DNA of 64,000 bases from Andeanibacterium sp036384795 (GTDB taxonomy: Bacteria > Pseudomonadota > Alphaproteobacteria > Sphingomonadales > Sphingomonadaceae), in NCBI GenBank assembly GCA_036384795.1, contig DASVLP010000078.1:1-64000 (forward strand). The letters are read 5' to 3'. The notes under the pieces were generated by a model. The model did no database searches and was not told where the DNA came from. It was given only the letters and a program-made list of their open reading frames with translations. Position numbers and translations under genes: made by a program. Within the stretch, counting starts at the first letter, position 1; each line of letters begins with the position of its first letter. Below, one piece after another: positions 23,929 to 33,064 of this stretch.

Positions 23929-26871
23929 ATGAACTCCACTTCCCGCCCCGCGCGGATCCTCGCCCTTTTCCTTTCGTTTCTGCTGCTCGCCGGGCCGGCG
24001 GCGCAGGCGCAGAATGCGCCGCTGCCGCTGCCCGCGCCGACCACGCTCGAGCCCACCGACCCGTGGCTCTACCGCGGTTCCGACATCCCGCAGGACAAGG
24101 AATGGCTGTTCGGCGAGCTGAAGAACGGGCTGCGCTATGCGGTGCGGCGCAACGGGGTTCCGCCGGGCCAGGTTTCGATCCGCATCCGCGTCGATGTCGG
24201 TTCGCTGTACGAAAAGCCGCAGGAAGCGGGCTATGCTCACCTGATCGAGCACCTGACTTTCCGCGAATCCAAGTACCTCAAGAACGCCGAGGCGATCCCG
24301 GTGTGGCAGCGGCTCGGCGCGACCTTCGGCAGCGACACCAACGCGCAGACCACCCCGACCGAGACCTCGTTCAAGATCGACTTGCCCGACGCCGATCCGG
24401 CCAAGCTCGAGGAAGGCATCAAGCTGCTTTCGGGCATGATCCGCGAGCCGGCGCTGAGCGACGCCAACATCGCCACCGAAGTGCCGATCGTGCTCGCCGA
24501 AGGCCGCGAAAGCGAGGGCCCCGGGCGGCGCGTGCTCGACGCGACGCGCGAGCTCTACTTCAAGGGCCAATTGATCGCCGAGCATCCGCCGATCGGCACG
24601 CCCGAGACGCTCAAGGCCGCGACCAGCGCCAGCATCCGCGCGTTTCACCAGCGCTGGTATCGCCCCGAGAACACGCTGATCGTGATCGCCGGCGACGGGC
24701 CGCCGGAGAGCTTCGCTTCGCTGATCGAGCGCTATTTCGGCGATTGGCAAGTCCCCGGGCCGCACACCCCGCAGCCCGATTTCGGCGCGCCGAAAGCGCC
24801 GGCGGGCGCCGATCCGAACCACCCCGTGGGCGAAACGCAAGTGCTGGTCGAACCCGACCTGCCGCGCGCGGTGACCTGGGCGGTGCTGCGCCCCTGGCAC
24901 CAGGTGACCGACAATATCGAATACAACCGCGGGCTGATGCTCGACCAGGTGGCGCTGGCGATCATCAACCGCCGGCTCGAAAGCAAGGCGCGCGCGGGTG
25001 GCAGCTTCCTCGCCGCGGGGATCGACACCGACAAAGTCAGCCGCTCGGCCGACGGGACGTTCGTGACGATCACCCCGCTGGGCGCCGACTGGAAGAAGTC
25101 GGTCGCCGACGTGCGCGCGGTGATCGCCGACGCGCTCGCCACGCCGCCCAGCGAAGCGGAGATCGCGCGCGAGCTCGCCGAGATCGACGTCGCCTATGCG
25201 AACCAGGTCGAGCAACAGGTCAACCAGGCGGGTTCGAAGCTGGCAGACGACATGGTCCAGGCGGTCGACATCCGCGAAACGGTGGCCTCGCCCGAAACGG
25301 TGCTCGCGGTGTTTCGCGGCATGCGCGACCGGTTCACCCCCGACGCGGTGTTCGCGCACACGAAGTCGCTGTTCAAAGGCACCGTCGAGCGGGCGATGTA
25401 CGTGACCCCCAAGGCAGGCGAGGCGAGCGCGGCGGACCTCAAGCAGGCGCTGCTCGCGCCGGTCAAGCCAGACGGCAGCGCGCGCCTTGCCGCCAAATCG
25501 ATCGATTTCGCCGATCTCCCCGCAATCGGCGCGCCGCAGCAGCCGGTCGCCTCGCACCCGGTCGGCATTCGCGACATCGAGCAGCTCGATTTCCCGAACG
25601 GCGTGAAGGCGATGATCTGGAAGACCACCTTCGAGCCCGGGCGGATCACCGTGCGGGTGCGTTTCGGTGCCGGCTACCGCGCGTTCAAGCCGGAGGACGC
25701 GCCGTACATCTCGCTGGGCCAGATGGCGCTGCTGCCTTCGGGCATCGGCCAGCTCGGCCCCGACGATCTCGACCGGCTCGCCACCGGGCGCAAGCTGGGC
25801 TTCGATTTCGGGATCGAGGACGGCGTGTTCACGATGGAGGGCGAGACCCGCCCCGCCGACGTCGACGGACAGATCTACCTGTTCGCGGCTAAGCTCGCCA
25901 ATCCCGGGTGGGACCCGAACCCGGTGCTGCGCGCCAAAGCCGCGGCGCAGCTCGGCTACGAGAGCCTTTCGGCCAACCCGATGGGGGTGCTCAACCGCGA
26001 CCTTCAGTGGCTGCTGAGCAACCGCGATCCGCGCTATGCGACGCCCACTCCGGCGCAGCTCGACGCGGCGACGCCGGAAGGGTTCCGCAAGGTGTGGGAG
26101 CCGCTGCTCAAGCAGGGTCCGATCGAAGTGATGGTGTTCGGCGACATCGACGAGCAGGGGACAATCGCGACCCTTTCCAAGACTTTCGGCGCGCTGCCCG
26201 CGCGCACTCCGATCCCCCCGCAGGTGCTCGCCCGGGGGATCGCCTTCCCCGGGCCGCAGGACGCGCCGCTGGTGCTGCACCATCGCGGCGACAAGGACCA
26301 GGCCGCGGCGGTGGTGGCGTGGCCGACGGGCGGCGGGGTTGCCGGGCTGCCCGAATCCCGGCGCCTGGAACTGCTCGGCCAGATCTTCTCCAACCGGCTG
26401 CTCGACGCGATGCGCGAGAAAGCGGGCGCGAGCTATTCGCCGCAAGTCGGCTCGACCTGGCCCGAAGACCTCGACAGCGGCGGGCGGATCGTCGCGATCG
26501 CGCAGATGCCGCCGGGCGAAGTGCCCGAATTCTTCGCCGCGGCCGATCGCATCGCGAGCGATCTGGCGACGAAGGGGCCGAGTGCGGACGAACTCAATCG
26601 GGTCACCGAGCCGATGCGCAACCTGATCAGCCGTGCGCTTTCCGGGCACCGGTTCTGGATGAGCCTGCTGGAAGGCGCGACCTCGGATCCGCGACGGATC
26701 GATGCGCTGCGCAGCCTGATGACCGATTACACCGCGGCGACGCCTGAGGACATCAGGCGCCTTGCGCAGACTTATCTCGCCTCACGCAAGGGCTGGCGGG
26801 CGGCGGTGATTCCGGAAGGCCAGCAGCTCGCCGCCGCGGCCCCGCCGGCGGCAGCTCGGGCGGCCCAATAG
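23929..26871 (+). CDS. Periplasmic M16 family zinc metallopeptidase (pitrilysin-like)
   Basis: 980-residue peptidase with a Sec signal peptide (RILALFLSFLLLAGPAAQAQ). It has two tandem M16 halves, giving four pitrilysin repeats. The inverted zinc motif H-x-x-E-H is HLIEH at residues 104-108 in GYAHLIEHLTF. The second half (from about residue 545) lacks the motif, as in active pitrilysin-type enzymes. It probably degrades small peptides in the periplasm. A paralogous gene at 55518-58391 has the same layout. The longer open frame upstream (to 23209) is antisense to nfuA and was not used. Confidence 0.92.
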   Translation: MNSTSRPARILALFLSFLLLAGPAAQAQNAPLPLPAPTTLEPTDPWLYRGSDIPQDKEWLFGELKNGLRYAVRRNGVPPGQVSIRIRVDVGSLYEKPQEAGYAHLIEHLTFRESKYLKNAEAIPVWQRLGATFGSDTNAQTTPTETSFKIDLPDADPAKLEEGIKLLSGMIREPALSDANIATEVPIVLAEGRESEGPGRRVLDATRELYFKGQLIAEHPPIGTPETLKAATSASIRAFHQRWYRPENTLIVIAGDGPPESFASLIERYFGDWQVPGPHTPQPDFGAPKAPAGADPNHPVGETQVLVEPDLPRAVTWAVLRPWHQVTDNIEYNRGLMLDQVALAIINRRLESKARAGGSFLAAGIDTDKVSRSADGTFVTITPLGADWKKSVADVRAVIADALATPPSEAEIARELAEIDVAYANQVEQQVNQAGSKLADDMVQAVDIRETVASPETVLAVFRGMRDRFTPDAVFAHTKSLFKGTVERAMYVTPKAGEASAADLKQALLAPVKPDGSARLAAKSIDFADLPAIGAPQQPVASHPVGIRDIEQLDFPNGVKAMIWKTTFEPGRITVRVRFGAGYRAFKPEDAPYISLGQMALLPSGIGQLGPDDLDRLATGRKLGFDFGIEDGVFTMEGETRPADVDGQIYLFAAKLANPGWDPNPVLRAKAAAQLGYESLSANPMGVLNRDLQWLLSNRDPRYATPTPAQLDAATPEGFRKVWEPLLKQGPIEVMVFGDIDEQGTIATLSKTFGALPARTPIPPQVLARGIAFPGPQDAPLVLHHRGDKDQAAAVVAWPTGGGVAGLPESRRLELLGQIFSNRLLDAMREKAGASYSPQVGSTWPEDLDSGGRIVAIAQMPPGEVPEFFAAADRIASDLATKGPSADELNRVTEPMRNLISRALSGHRFWMSLLEGATSDPRRIDALRSLMTDYTAATPEDIRRLAQTYLASRKGWRAAVIPEGQQLAAAAPPAAARAAQ

Positions 26872-26968
26872 CGGCATTTCCAGGCGGATTTGGTAGCCAA
26901 AGCAACCTTTGCAATTTCAGGGCCAAAGGCCTAAAGGCCCCGCCTTTCCGGAAATCGCGAGACGAGAA

Positions 26969-28342
26969 GTGGCACAGAACTGGACCCCTGACGGTTGGAA
27001 GCAGCTCGAGGCGCGGCATCTGCCCGTCTACGACGATCCCGCCGCGCTGGACGCAGCGGAAGAGACGCTGTCGCGGTTCCCGCCGCTGGTGTTCGCAGGC
27101 GAGGCGCGTGCGCTGAAGCAGGAGCTGGCCGAAGTCGGCCACGGTCGCGGCTTCCTGCTGCAGGGCGGGGACTGCGCCGAAAGCTTCGCCGAGTTCCACC
27201 CGAACAACATCCGCGATACGTTCCGCGTACTGCTGCAGATGGCCGCGGTGATGATCTTCGCCAGCAAGCAGCCGGTGGTGAAGCTGGGCCGCATGGCCGG
27301 GCAGTTCGCCAAGCCGCGCAGCGCGCCGACCGAGACCGTCGACGGCGTTACCCTGCCGAGCTACCTCGGCGACATCATCAACGGGATCGAGTTCGATGCC
27401 GAAAAGCGGGTCAACGATCCGCAGCGGATGATCCGCGCCTACAGCCAGTCCGCGGCGACGCTGAACCTTTTGCGCGCGTTCGCCGGGGGCGGTTATGCCA
27501 ACTTGCGCCAGGTCCACAAATGGACGCTCGATTTCATGGGCCGCAGCCCGTGGGCGGACAAGTTCAAGGACATCGCCGACCGGATCGGCGAGGCGCTCGA
27601 CTTCATGGAAGCCTGCGGGATCGATCCCGAGCACGCGCCGCAGCTGAAGAGCGCGAGCTTCTACACCAGCCACGAGGCGCTGCTGCTGCCCTACGAGCAG
27701 GCGCTGACCCGGCAGGATTCCTTGACCGGCGACTGGTACGATACCAGCGCGCACTTCCTGTGGATCGGCGACCGCACCCGCTTCGAGGGCTCGGCGCACG
27801 TCGAGTTCCTGCGCGGGGTCGGCAACCCGATCGGCATGAAGTGCGGGCCCAGCCTCGAGCCCGACGCATTGCTGCGGATGCTCGACACGCTCAACCCCGC
27901 GCGCGAGCACGGGCGGATGACGCTGATCACCCGCTTCGGCCACGACAAAGTCGAGGCCGGACTGCCCCGCCTGGTGCGCGCGGTGAAGCGCGAAGGCCAC
28001 CCGGTGGTATGGAGCTGCGATCCGATGCACGGCAACGTGATCAAAGCCGAAAGCGGGCTCAAGACGCGGCCATTCGACCGCATCCTGGGCGAAGTGAAAG
28101 GCTTCTTCGCAGTGCACCGGGCCGAAGGGACCCATGCGGGCGGCGTGCACATCGAGATGACCGGCCAGGACGTCACCGAATGCACCGGCGGCGCGGTGGC
28201 GATCACCGACGAGGCATTGACCAGCCGCTATCGCACCCACTGCGATCCGCGGCTCAACGCCGCGCAATCGCTGGAGCTCGCGTTCCTGCTGGCCGAGATG
28301 CTCAATCTCGAGGCCCAGCACCGTCAGGCTCACGCCGCCTGA
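26969..28342 (+). CDS. 3-deoxy-7-phosphoheptulonate synthase, class II (DAHP synthase)
   Basis: First enzyme of the shikimate pathway: condenses phosphoenolpyruvate and erythrose 4-phosphate. 457 residues, the class II (plant-type/AroAII) length. Motifs seen: LLQGGDCAESFAEF with the metal-binding Cys, KLGRMAGQFAKPRS, YTSHEALLLPYE, MKCGPS and MTGQDVTECTGG. A GTG start at 26969 (GTG GCA CAG AAC TGG) is chosen because family members begin MAxNWTP; an upstream TTG at 26909 is also in frame. It lies 97 bases after the M16 gene. Confidence 0.95.
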   Translation: MAQNWTPDGWKQLEARHLPVYDDPAALDAAEETLSRFPPLVFAGEARALKQELAEVGHGRGFLLQGGDCAESFAEFHPNNIRDTFRVLLQMAAVMIFASKQPVVKLGRMAGQFAKPRSAPTETVDGVTLPSYLGDIINGIEFDAEKRVNDPQRMIRAYSQSAATLNLLRAFAGGGYANLRQVHKWTLDFMGRSPWADKFKDIADRIGEALDFMEACGIDPEHAPQLKSASFYTSHEALLLPYEQALTRQDSLTGDWYDTSAHFLWIGDRTRFEGSAHVEFLRGVGNPIGMKCGPSLEPDALLRMLDTLNPAREHGRMTLITRFGHDKVEAGLPRLVRAVKREGHPVVWSCDPMHGNVIKAESGLKTRPFDRILGEVKGFFAVHRAEGTHAGGVHIEMTGQDVTECTGGAVAITDEALTSRYRTHCDPRLNAAQSLELAFLLAEMLNLEAQHRQAHAA

Positions 28343-28356
28343 GCGAAACCGGTCGA

Positions 28357-28375
28357 CTAAGGGGATTCCCCTAGG
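28357..28375. promoter_or_regulatory. Palindromic element upstream of the first GGDEF gene
   Basis: Core GGGGATTCCCC (28361-28371), an exact 4-bp inverted repeat around ATT, extended to CTAAGGGG/CCCCTAGG with one mismatch. It lies about 65 bases before the GGDEF start, in the short gap after the DAHP synthase gene, where an operator or promoter element is expected. Regulator unknown. Confidence 0.4.
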
Positions 28376-28436
28376 ACGAACCTTCCGCGGCTTTCACGTG
28401 CGTGCGCATATCTCCGCCAATCGGAGGAGTGCGCGG

Positions 28437-30239
28437 TTGCCGCCATTACGGAAATACGGGTTTCCTGCCCTTGTCGGGTTGTCGTGGTGGGCGATCGCCA
28501 GCCTGACGATCGTGCTGCACAACCGCACCGGCATGCAGATCCTGCTGTGGCTGCCGAGCGCGGTGGCGGTGGGGGCGCTTTACTTTGGCTGGCGCCGCCG
28601 GCGCCTGGCCACCCTCGGCGCGCTCGGCGTGGGCGGCGTGGTGGTCGGCCTGTCTCAGGGCAACAACCTGTTGTGGGCGCTGGCGTTTGCGGGGGCGCAC
28701 TTGGCCGGTGCGGTGGTGACGGCGCGGCTCGGTCGTCAGGTGCTGGGCGGTCGGCGGCTGGAACGGCTGAGCCTCAAGCAGATGATCGGGCTGCTGCTCG
28801 CGGCGATGGCCGGCGCGGCGGTCAGTGGCGTTGCGATGCTCCCATGGGTTCCCCCGCCGCTGTTCGAGCGCTCGCTCGGCGGGATGCTGGCTGAAGTGCT
28901 GGCGGTGACCGTTGGCTTCCCGGTGATGTGCTACGTGCGCAGCTGGGCGCCGGGCGCGCTGTTCCCCACCCGCCGCCCGGCGTGGTTCCTGACGACGGTC
29001 GCCGCGCTGTTCGTGCTGGCTTATCTGGTGATGGCGGAGCGCGGGTTCCTGCTCGGCCCACTAATGCTGGCCGGGCTCGCGCTGGCGGTGGTGCGCTACG
29101 AACAACTGGGCGCGACCGCCGCAGTGCTGGCATTCGGCCTCGCCGCGATGGTTCACTCGATTGGCGGCGGTCCGCCCGCCGCGTTCATCGCGTTGCCGCG
29201 GCTCGAGGACGGGCTGATGCTGCAGGCCGACATGCTGCTGATGCTCGCGACCGCGGTGCCGATCGCCACGCTGCTGATGACCAACGGGCGCATCTCGAAC
29301 ATTCTCCGCCGCCGCAATGGCGCCTTGCGCGAGAACATCCGGCTGCTGCGGATGACCGAGGACATCGCGCGGATCGGCCGCTGGCGCTATTATCCGAAGA
29401 CGCGCACCCAGGACTGGTCGCGCGAGATGTTCCATATCAACGGGCTCGACCCCGCGATGGGACGCGACCCGGGCGATATCCGCCACTTGCTGCCCGACGG
29501 GGGCGCGGAGCTGTTCGGCAACCTGTTGCACCACGCGCGCGACCGGGCACAATACCGCTTCGAATACCGCATCCGCACCCCGCAACGCGACGAGCGCATC
29601 CTGAAGCTTCAGGGCCGAAACGAATTCGACGAGAAGGGCGAGCTCGTCTGCATGTTCGGGGTGGTGATCGATGTCACCGATCATCGCCAGCGGCAGGACC
29701 AGCTGGACCGGGAGCGTACCCGCGCGATGCGCCTCGCGGCCGAGGCGCAGCATCTCGCGCAGACCGACGCGCTGACCGGGCTCGCCAACCGTCGCCGCAG
29801 CATCGAGCAGCTCGAAAAGTGCATCGCGATGTGCGACGGCAAGAGCCATTCGCTGGCCGTGATCGTGTTCGACATCGACCATTTCAAGCACGTCAACGAC
29901 CGCTACGGCCATCAGGCCGGCGACCAGGTGCTGGTGCGGGTTGCCGAGATCCTGCGCGGCGAGGCGCGGGCAAGCGACTTGATCGGCCGCATGGGCGGCG
30001 AGGAATTTCTCTGGCTGCTGCCGGAGGCCGGCGAGCCGGTCGCGCGCGCCGCCGCCATGCGCCTGCGCGCCGCGATCGAGGCCAAGAGCGGCGAAGGCGG
30101 CGGCCCTGCCGTGACCGCGAGCATCGGCTACGCGCTGTGGCAGGACGGCGACAAGCCCAGCGGCCTCCTCGCCCGGGCGGACAAAGCGCTCTACGCCGCC
30201 AAGGAAGCCGGCCGCAACAAAGTCCAACGGGCGGCTTGA
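28437..30239 (+). CDS. MASE1-PAS-GGDEF diguanylate cyclase (paralogue 1)
   Basis: Inner-membrane cyclase making c-di-GMP from two GTP. Order: an N-terminal MASE1 sensor with about eight membrane helices (residues 1-280), a PAS domain (IARIGRWRYYPKTRTQDWSR through VVIDVTDH), then GGDEF. The active site is GGEEF, about 81 residues from the C-terminus, preceded by DALTGLANRRR and FDIDHFKHVNDRYGH. The inhibitory I-site RxxD (RASD) sits five residues before GGEEF, so product inhibition is expected. The TTG at 28437 has GGAGG nine bases upstream; a GTG at 28398 (13 residues longer) is the alternative. A close paralogue follows directly. Confidence 0.9.
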   Translation: MPPLRKYGFPALVGLSWWAIASLTIVLHNRTGMQILLWLPSAVAVGALYFGWRRRRLATLGALGVGGVVVGLSQGNNLLWALAFAGAHLAGAVVTARLGRQVLGGRRLERLSLKQMIGLLLAAMAGAAVSGVAMLPWVPPPLFERSLGGMLAEVLAVTVGFPVMCYVRSWAPGALFPTRRPAWFLTTVAALFVLAYLVMAERGFLLGPLMLAGLALAVVRYEQLGATAAVLAFGLAAMVHSIGGGPPAAFIALPRLEDGLMLQADMLLMLATAVPIATLLMTNGRISNILRRRNGALRENIRLLRMTEDIARIGRWRYYPKTRTQDWSREMFHINGLDPAMGRDPGDIRHLLPDGGAELFGNLLHHARDRAQYRFEYRIRTPQRDERILKLQGRNEFDEKGELVCMFGVVIDVTDHRQRQDQLDRERTRAMRLAAEAQHLAQTDALTGLANRRRSIEQLEKCIAMCDGKSHSLAVIVFDIDHFKHVNDRYGHQAGDQVLVRVAEILRGEARASDLIGRMGGEEFLWLLPEAGEPVARAAAMRLRAAIEAKSGEGGGPAVTASIGYALWQDGDKPSGLLARADKALYAAKEAGRNKVQRAA

Positions 30240-30272
30240 GCGGGCCACGGAATTTTACCTGGATGTAGAGAA

Positions 30273-30377
30273 GGAATTTATTCCGCCGAGTTCCTGCCGG
30301 GCCAACAGAAAACCGCAGAAAACCGCCAGATACTTCACGCCAATGGTGCGCGGGAAAGGTTAAATTTACCCCGCCGA
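30273..30377. repeat. Imperfect direct repeats between the two GGDEF genes
   Basis: AATTTATTCCGCCGAG (30275-30290) recurs as AATTTACCCCGCCGAG (30362-30377), differing at two bases. Related GGAATTT units sit at 30249 and 30384. The region is distinctly AT-richer than the genes around it and precedes the second GGDEF gene, so these may be regulator sites. Confidence 0.5.
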
Positions 30378-30435
30378 GTGGCAGGAATTTAACTCGCGCG
30401 CAGGTAGGTCGGGCTCCAATGGGAGACCCGCGTCT

Positions 30436-32265
30436 TTGCAGTACGATCTGACCGTCCGACAACAGTGCCTGGCGGCGCTTGCGTGGGTGGCCTTGGCCGC
30501 CCTGTCGCTGACCGCGTCGGTCTACGGCAAGGTCGTGGTGCTGATCTGGTGGCCCAACGGCATCGCGGTCGGCGTGTTGATGCTGCTGCCGCGCAGGAAA
30601 TGGCCGCTGTTCATCGCGCTCGCCGGATTGGGCGGGGCGTTCAACAACTGGCTGTTCGGCGCCGGCGTGTTCGACGCGTTCGCGATGGCGCTCGCCAACT
30701 GGGTGGAAGCTGCGATCGCGGCCGACCTGGCCAAGCGGGTCATTCGCCGGAAGCAGCGCCGGCTGCTGTCGGTGCAGCAAATGTTCGGCCTGGTCGGCGC
30801 GGCGGCGGCCGGCGCGGGGGCGAGCACCGCGATTATGGCACTGTCGCAAGCCGAGGTGATGACTTGGTACGCTGCCGCCTGGTGGTTCGTAACCGTGATG
30901 CTCGGCACGCTCGTGTCGACGCCGCTGGCGCTCGCCGCGATCGACAAGCTGCTCAAGGGCGGCAAGCTCGGCAGGCTGCTGGGGGTCAAGCGCAGCCGGG
31001 CAACTGAACTCGCGCTGATCGGCTGCCTGATGTTCCTTGTTTCGCTGTGCGTGTTGCACGAAACCCACGTGCCGCTCTTGTTCCTGACGATGTCGCTGAC
31101 GATCCTCGCCGTCAGCCGTCACGGGCACTTCGGCGCCACCGTGTGCGTGCTTGCGTTCAGCATGGCGGCATCGGTGATCAGCTACGGCGGCCACGATCCG
31201 GCATTGTTCCTGCGGGCCGACCAGCGGCTCGCCGGGCTGCTGCTGCTGCAGATTTACATGATCGCGCTGTTGGCGACGTCGGTGCCGCTCGCCGCGCTGC
31301 TGATGGCGCACGACCGGCTGGCGCTGCGGCTCAAGGCCCGCAATGCCAAGATGCACGAGAATCTCACCTGGCTCGGGATGGCGGAGGAAGTGGCGCGCAT
31401 CGGGCGCTGGCGCTACGATCCGGCAACCGACAAGCAGGACTGGTCGCGCCAGTTGTTCCTGATCAACGGGATCCACAGCCCGCGCGGCGGCGATCCCGGC
31501 GACGTCAAGCACATGCTGCCCGACGGCGGCAAGGAGCTGTGGGGCCTGCTCAAGCACCATGCGCAGGACCGCGCGCGCTACAGCTTCGAATTTCGCGTCC
31601 GCACCCCGCAGGGCGACGAGCGCATCCTCAAGATGCACGCGACCAACGAGTTCGACGAGGGTGGCGAACTCAAATCGCGTTTCGGGGTGGTGATCGACGT
31701 TACCGAGCACCATCAGCGGCAGGACGCGCTCGACAAGGAGCGCACCCGGGCGATGCGGCTCGCGGCCGAGGCGCAATACCTCGCGCATACCGATCCGCTG
31801 ACCGGGCTCGCCAACCGCCGCCGCACGATCACCCAGCTAGACAAGTTCATCGCCCGTTGCGAGGTCGAGGACAGGAAGCTCGCGCTGATCGCGTTCGACA
31901 TCGATCATTTCAAGCAGGTCAACGACACCCACGGCCACCAGACCGGCGACGACGTGCTGGTGCGGGTGGCCGACATCGCCCGCGGCGAAGTGCGCGCGAG
32001 CGATCTGATCGGCCGGATGGGCGGCGAGGAATTCGTGTGGATGCTGCCCGATGCCTCGCTCGACGAAACCGCGAACGCGGCCGAGCGGCTGCGTCGCGCG
32101 ATCGAGAACGACAGCGGCAAGGGCGGCCTGCCGACCGTCACCGCCAGCATCGGCTATGCGCTGTGGCAGCCGGGCGACGATGCCGGCGGGCTGCTCGCCC
32201 GCGCCGACGTCGCGCTCTACGAAGCCAAGGGCGCCGGCCGCAACCAGGTACAGAAGGCGGCCTGA
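30436..32265 (+). CDS. MASE1-PAS-GGDEF diguanylate cyclase (paralogue 2)
   Basis: 609-residue membrane diguanylate cyclase with the same layout as the preceding gene: MASE1-like membrane sensor (about residues 5-300, beginning LAALAWVALAALSLTASVYG), PAS (VARIGRWRYDPATDKQDWSR through VVIDVTEH) and GGDEF. GGEEF starts near residue 529, with RASD as an I-site five residues earlier and DPLTGLANRRR at the domain start. The PAS-GGDEF part is very similar to paralogue 1 whereas the membrane parts differ strongly, implying duplication followed by divergence of the sensed signal. Start TTG at 30436 with GGGAG about ten bases upstream. Confidence 0.88.
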   Translation: MQYDLTVRQQCLAALAWVALAALSLTASVYGKVVVLIWWPNGIAVGVLMLLPRRKWPLFIALAGLGGAFNNWLFGAGVFDAFAMALANWVEAAIAADLAKRVIRRKQRRLLSVQQMFGLVGAAAAGAGASTAIMALSQAEVMTWYAAAWWFVTVMLGTLVSTPLALAAIDKLLKGGKLGRLLGVKRSRATELALIGCLMFLVSLCVLHETHVPLLFLTMSLTILAVSRHGHFGATVCVLAFSMAASVISYGGHDPALFLRADQRLAGLLLLQIYMIALLATSVPLAALLMAHDRLALRLKARNAKMHENLTWLGMAEEVARIGRWRYDPATDKQDWSRQLFLINGIHSPRGGDPGDVKHMLPDGGKELWGLLKHHAQDRARYSFEFRVRTPQGDERILKMHATNEFDEGGELKSRFGVVIDVTEHHQRQDALDKERTRAMRLAAEAQYLAHTDPLTGLANRRRTITQLDKFIARCEVEDRKLALIAFDIDHFKQVNDTHGHQTGDDVLVRVADIARGEVRASDLIGRMGGEEFVWMLPDASLDETANAAERLRRAIENDSGKGGLPTVTASIGYALWQPGDDAGGLLARADVALYEAKGAGRNQVQKAA

Positions 32266-32331
32266 CGCAGTTCATGCGCAAATCCCGGTCCGGGTGTGGC
32301 AGGGGCACCCGGCACGCCCTATATTCGCACC

Positions 32332-33009
32332 ATGGACCTCCATAGCCTCTGGATCCACTTCACCGGCTTGATCGCCGCCTTGCCTCGTTCGGGCCTGCTG
32401 ATCGCCACCGTGGTTGCGGTGCTGGTGGGCGCGCTGGGTTCGGCGCTGGTGCGCCCGGTGCCGGTGGTCGGGCGGCTGCTCCGCGGCGTGTCGACACTCG
32501 CGCTCGCCGGCATCCTGATGCTCGTCGTGCTGCAGATCTCGCGCCTCGATCCGCGCTTCGAGATGGCGATCCCCGAGCTTGGCCTGCCCGAGCAGCAGGT
32601 CGCCGGAGCCGAAACGCGGGTACCGCTGGCGCCCGACGGCCACTTCTGGGTCCGCGCGCGGGTCAATGGGGTGCCAGCCGCGTTCCTGATCGACACCGGC
32701 GCGTCGATCACCACGCTCAACCCCGATACCGCGCAAGCGGCCGGTCTCGAGCCGCGCGCGGGCGGGATCCCGATCATGATGCAGACGGCCAACGGCGCGG
32801 CGCCCGCGCGGATCGCCACGATCGACACCTTACGGTTCGGCAACGTCGAGGCGCGCGGGCTCGACGCGGCGATCGCGCCCGGCCTCGGGCCGACCAACGT
32901 GATCGGAATGAACCTGCTCAGCCGGCTCGCCTCGTGGCGGGTCGAGAACAACACGATGTACTTGATGCCGCACCATCCGCAGCCCGCGGTCGAGGCTGAC
33001 GCGCATTGA
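32332..33009 (+). CDS. Membrane-anchored retropepsin-like aspartic protease (TIGR02281 type)
   Basis: 225 residues. Two membrane helices (GLIAALPRSGLLIATVVAVL and GVSTLALAGILMLVVLQI) precede a periplasmic retropepsin-like domain with the active-site triad in AAFLIDTGASITTLN and a flap-side repeat around IGMNLLSRLASWRVEN. Members are single-domain aspartyl proteases that would act as dimers; a rickettsial relative has been studied, substrates in free-living bacteria are unknown. The ATG at 32332 gives a sensible N-terminus. A lone gene between GGDEF2 and the MFS symporter. Confidence 0.88.
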   Translation: MDLHSLWIHFTGLIAALPRSGLLIATVVAVLVGALGSALVRPVPVVGRLLRGVSTLALAGILMLVVLQISRLDPRFEMAIPELGLPEQQVAGAETRVPLAPDGHFWVRARVNGVPAAFLIDTGASITTLNPDTAQAAGLEPRAGGIPIMMQTANGAAPARIATIDTLRFGNVEARGLDAAIAPGLGPTNVIGMNLLSRLASWRVENNTMYLMPHHPQPAVEADAH

Positions 33010-33030
33010 CGTAGCCGGGCGCGCTGGCCA

Positions 33031-33055
33031 CTCTCCCGCGACAAGATCGGGAGAG
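33031..33055 (+). promoter_or_regulatory. Inverted repeat covering the ribosome-binding site of the MFS gene
   Basis: CTCTCCCG (33031-33038) pairs exactly with CGGGAGAG (33048-33055) around a nine-base loop. The right arm contains GGGAG, the probable Shine-Dalgarno sequence of the ATG at 33065. Folding in the mRNA would hide the ribosome-binding site; as DNA it could instead be an operator. Confidence 0.45.
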
Positions 33056-33064
33056 CTTCACACC

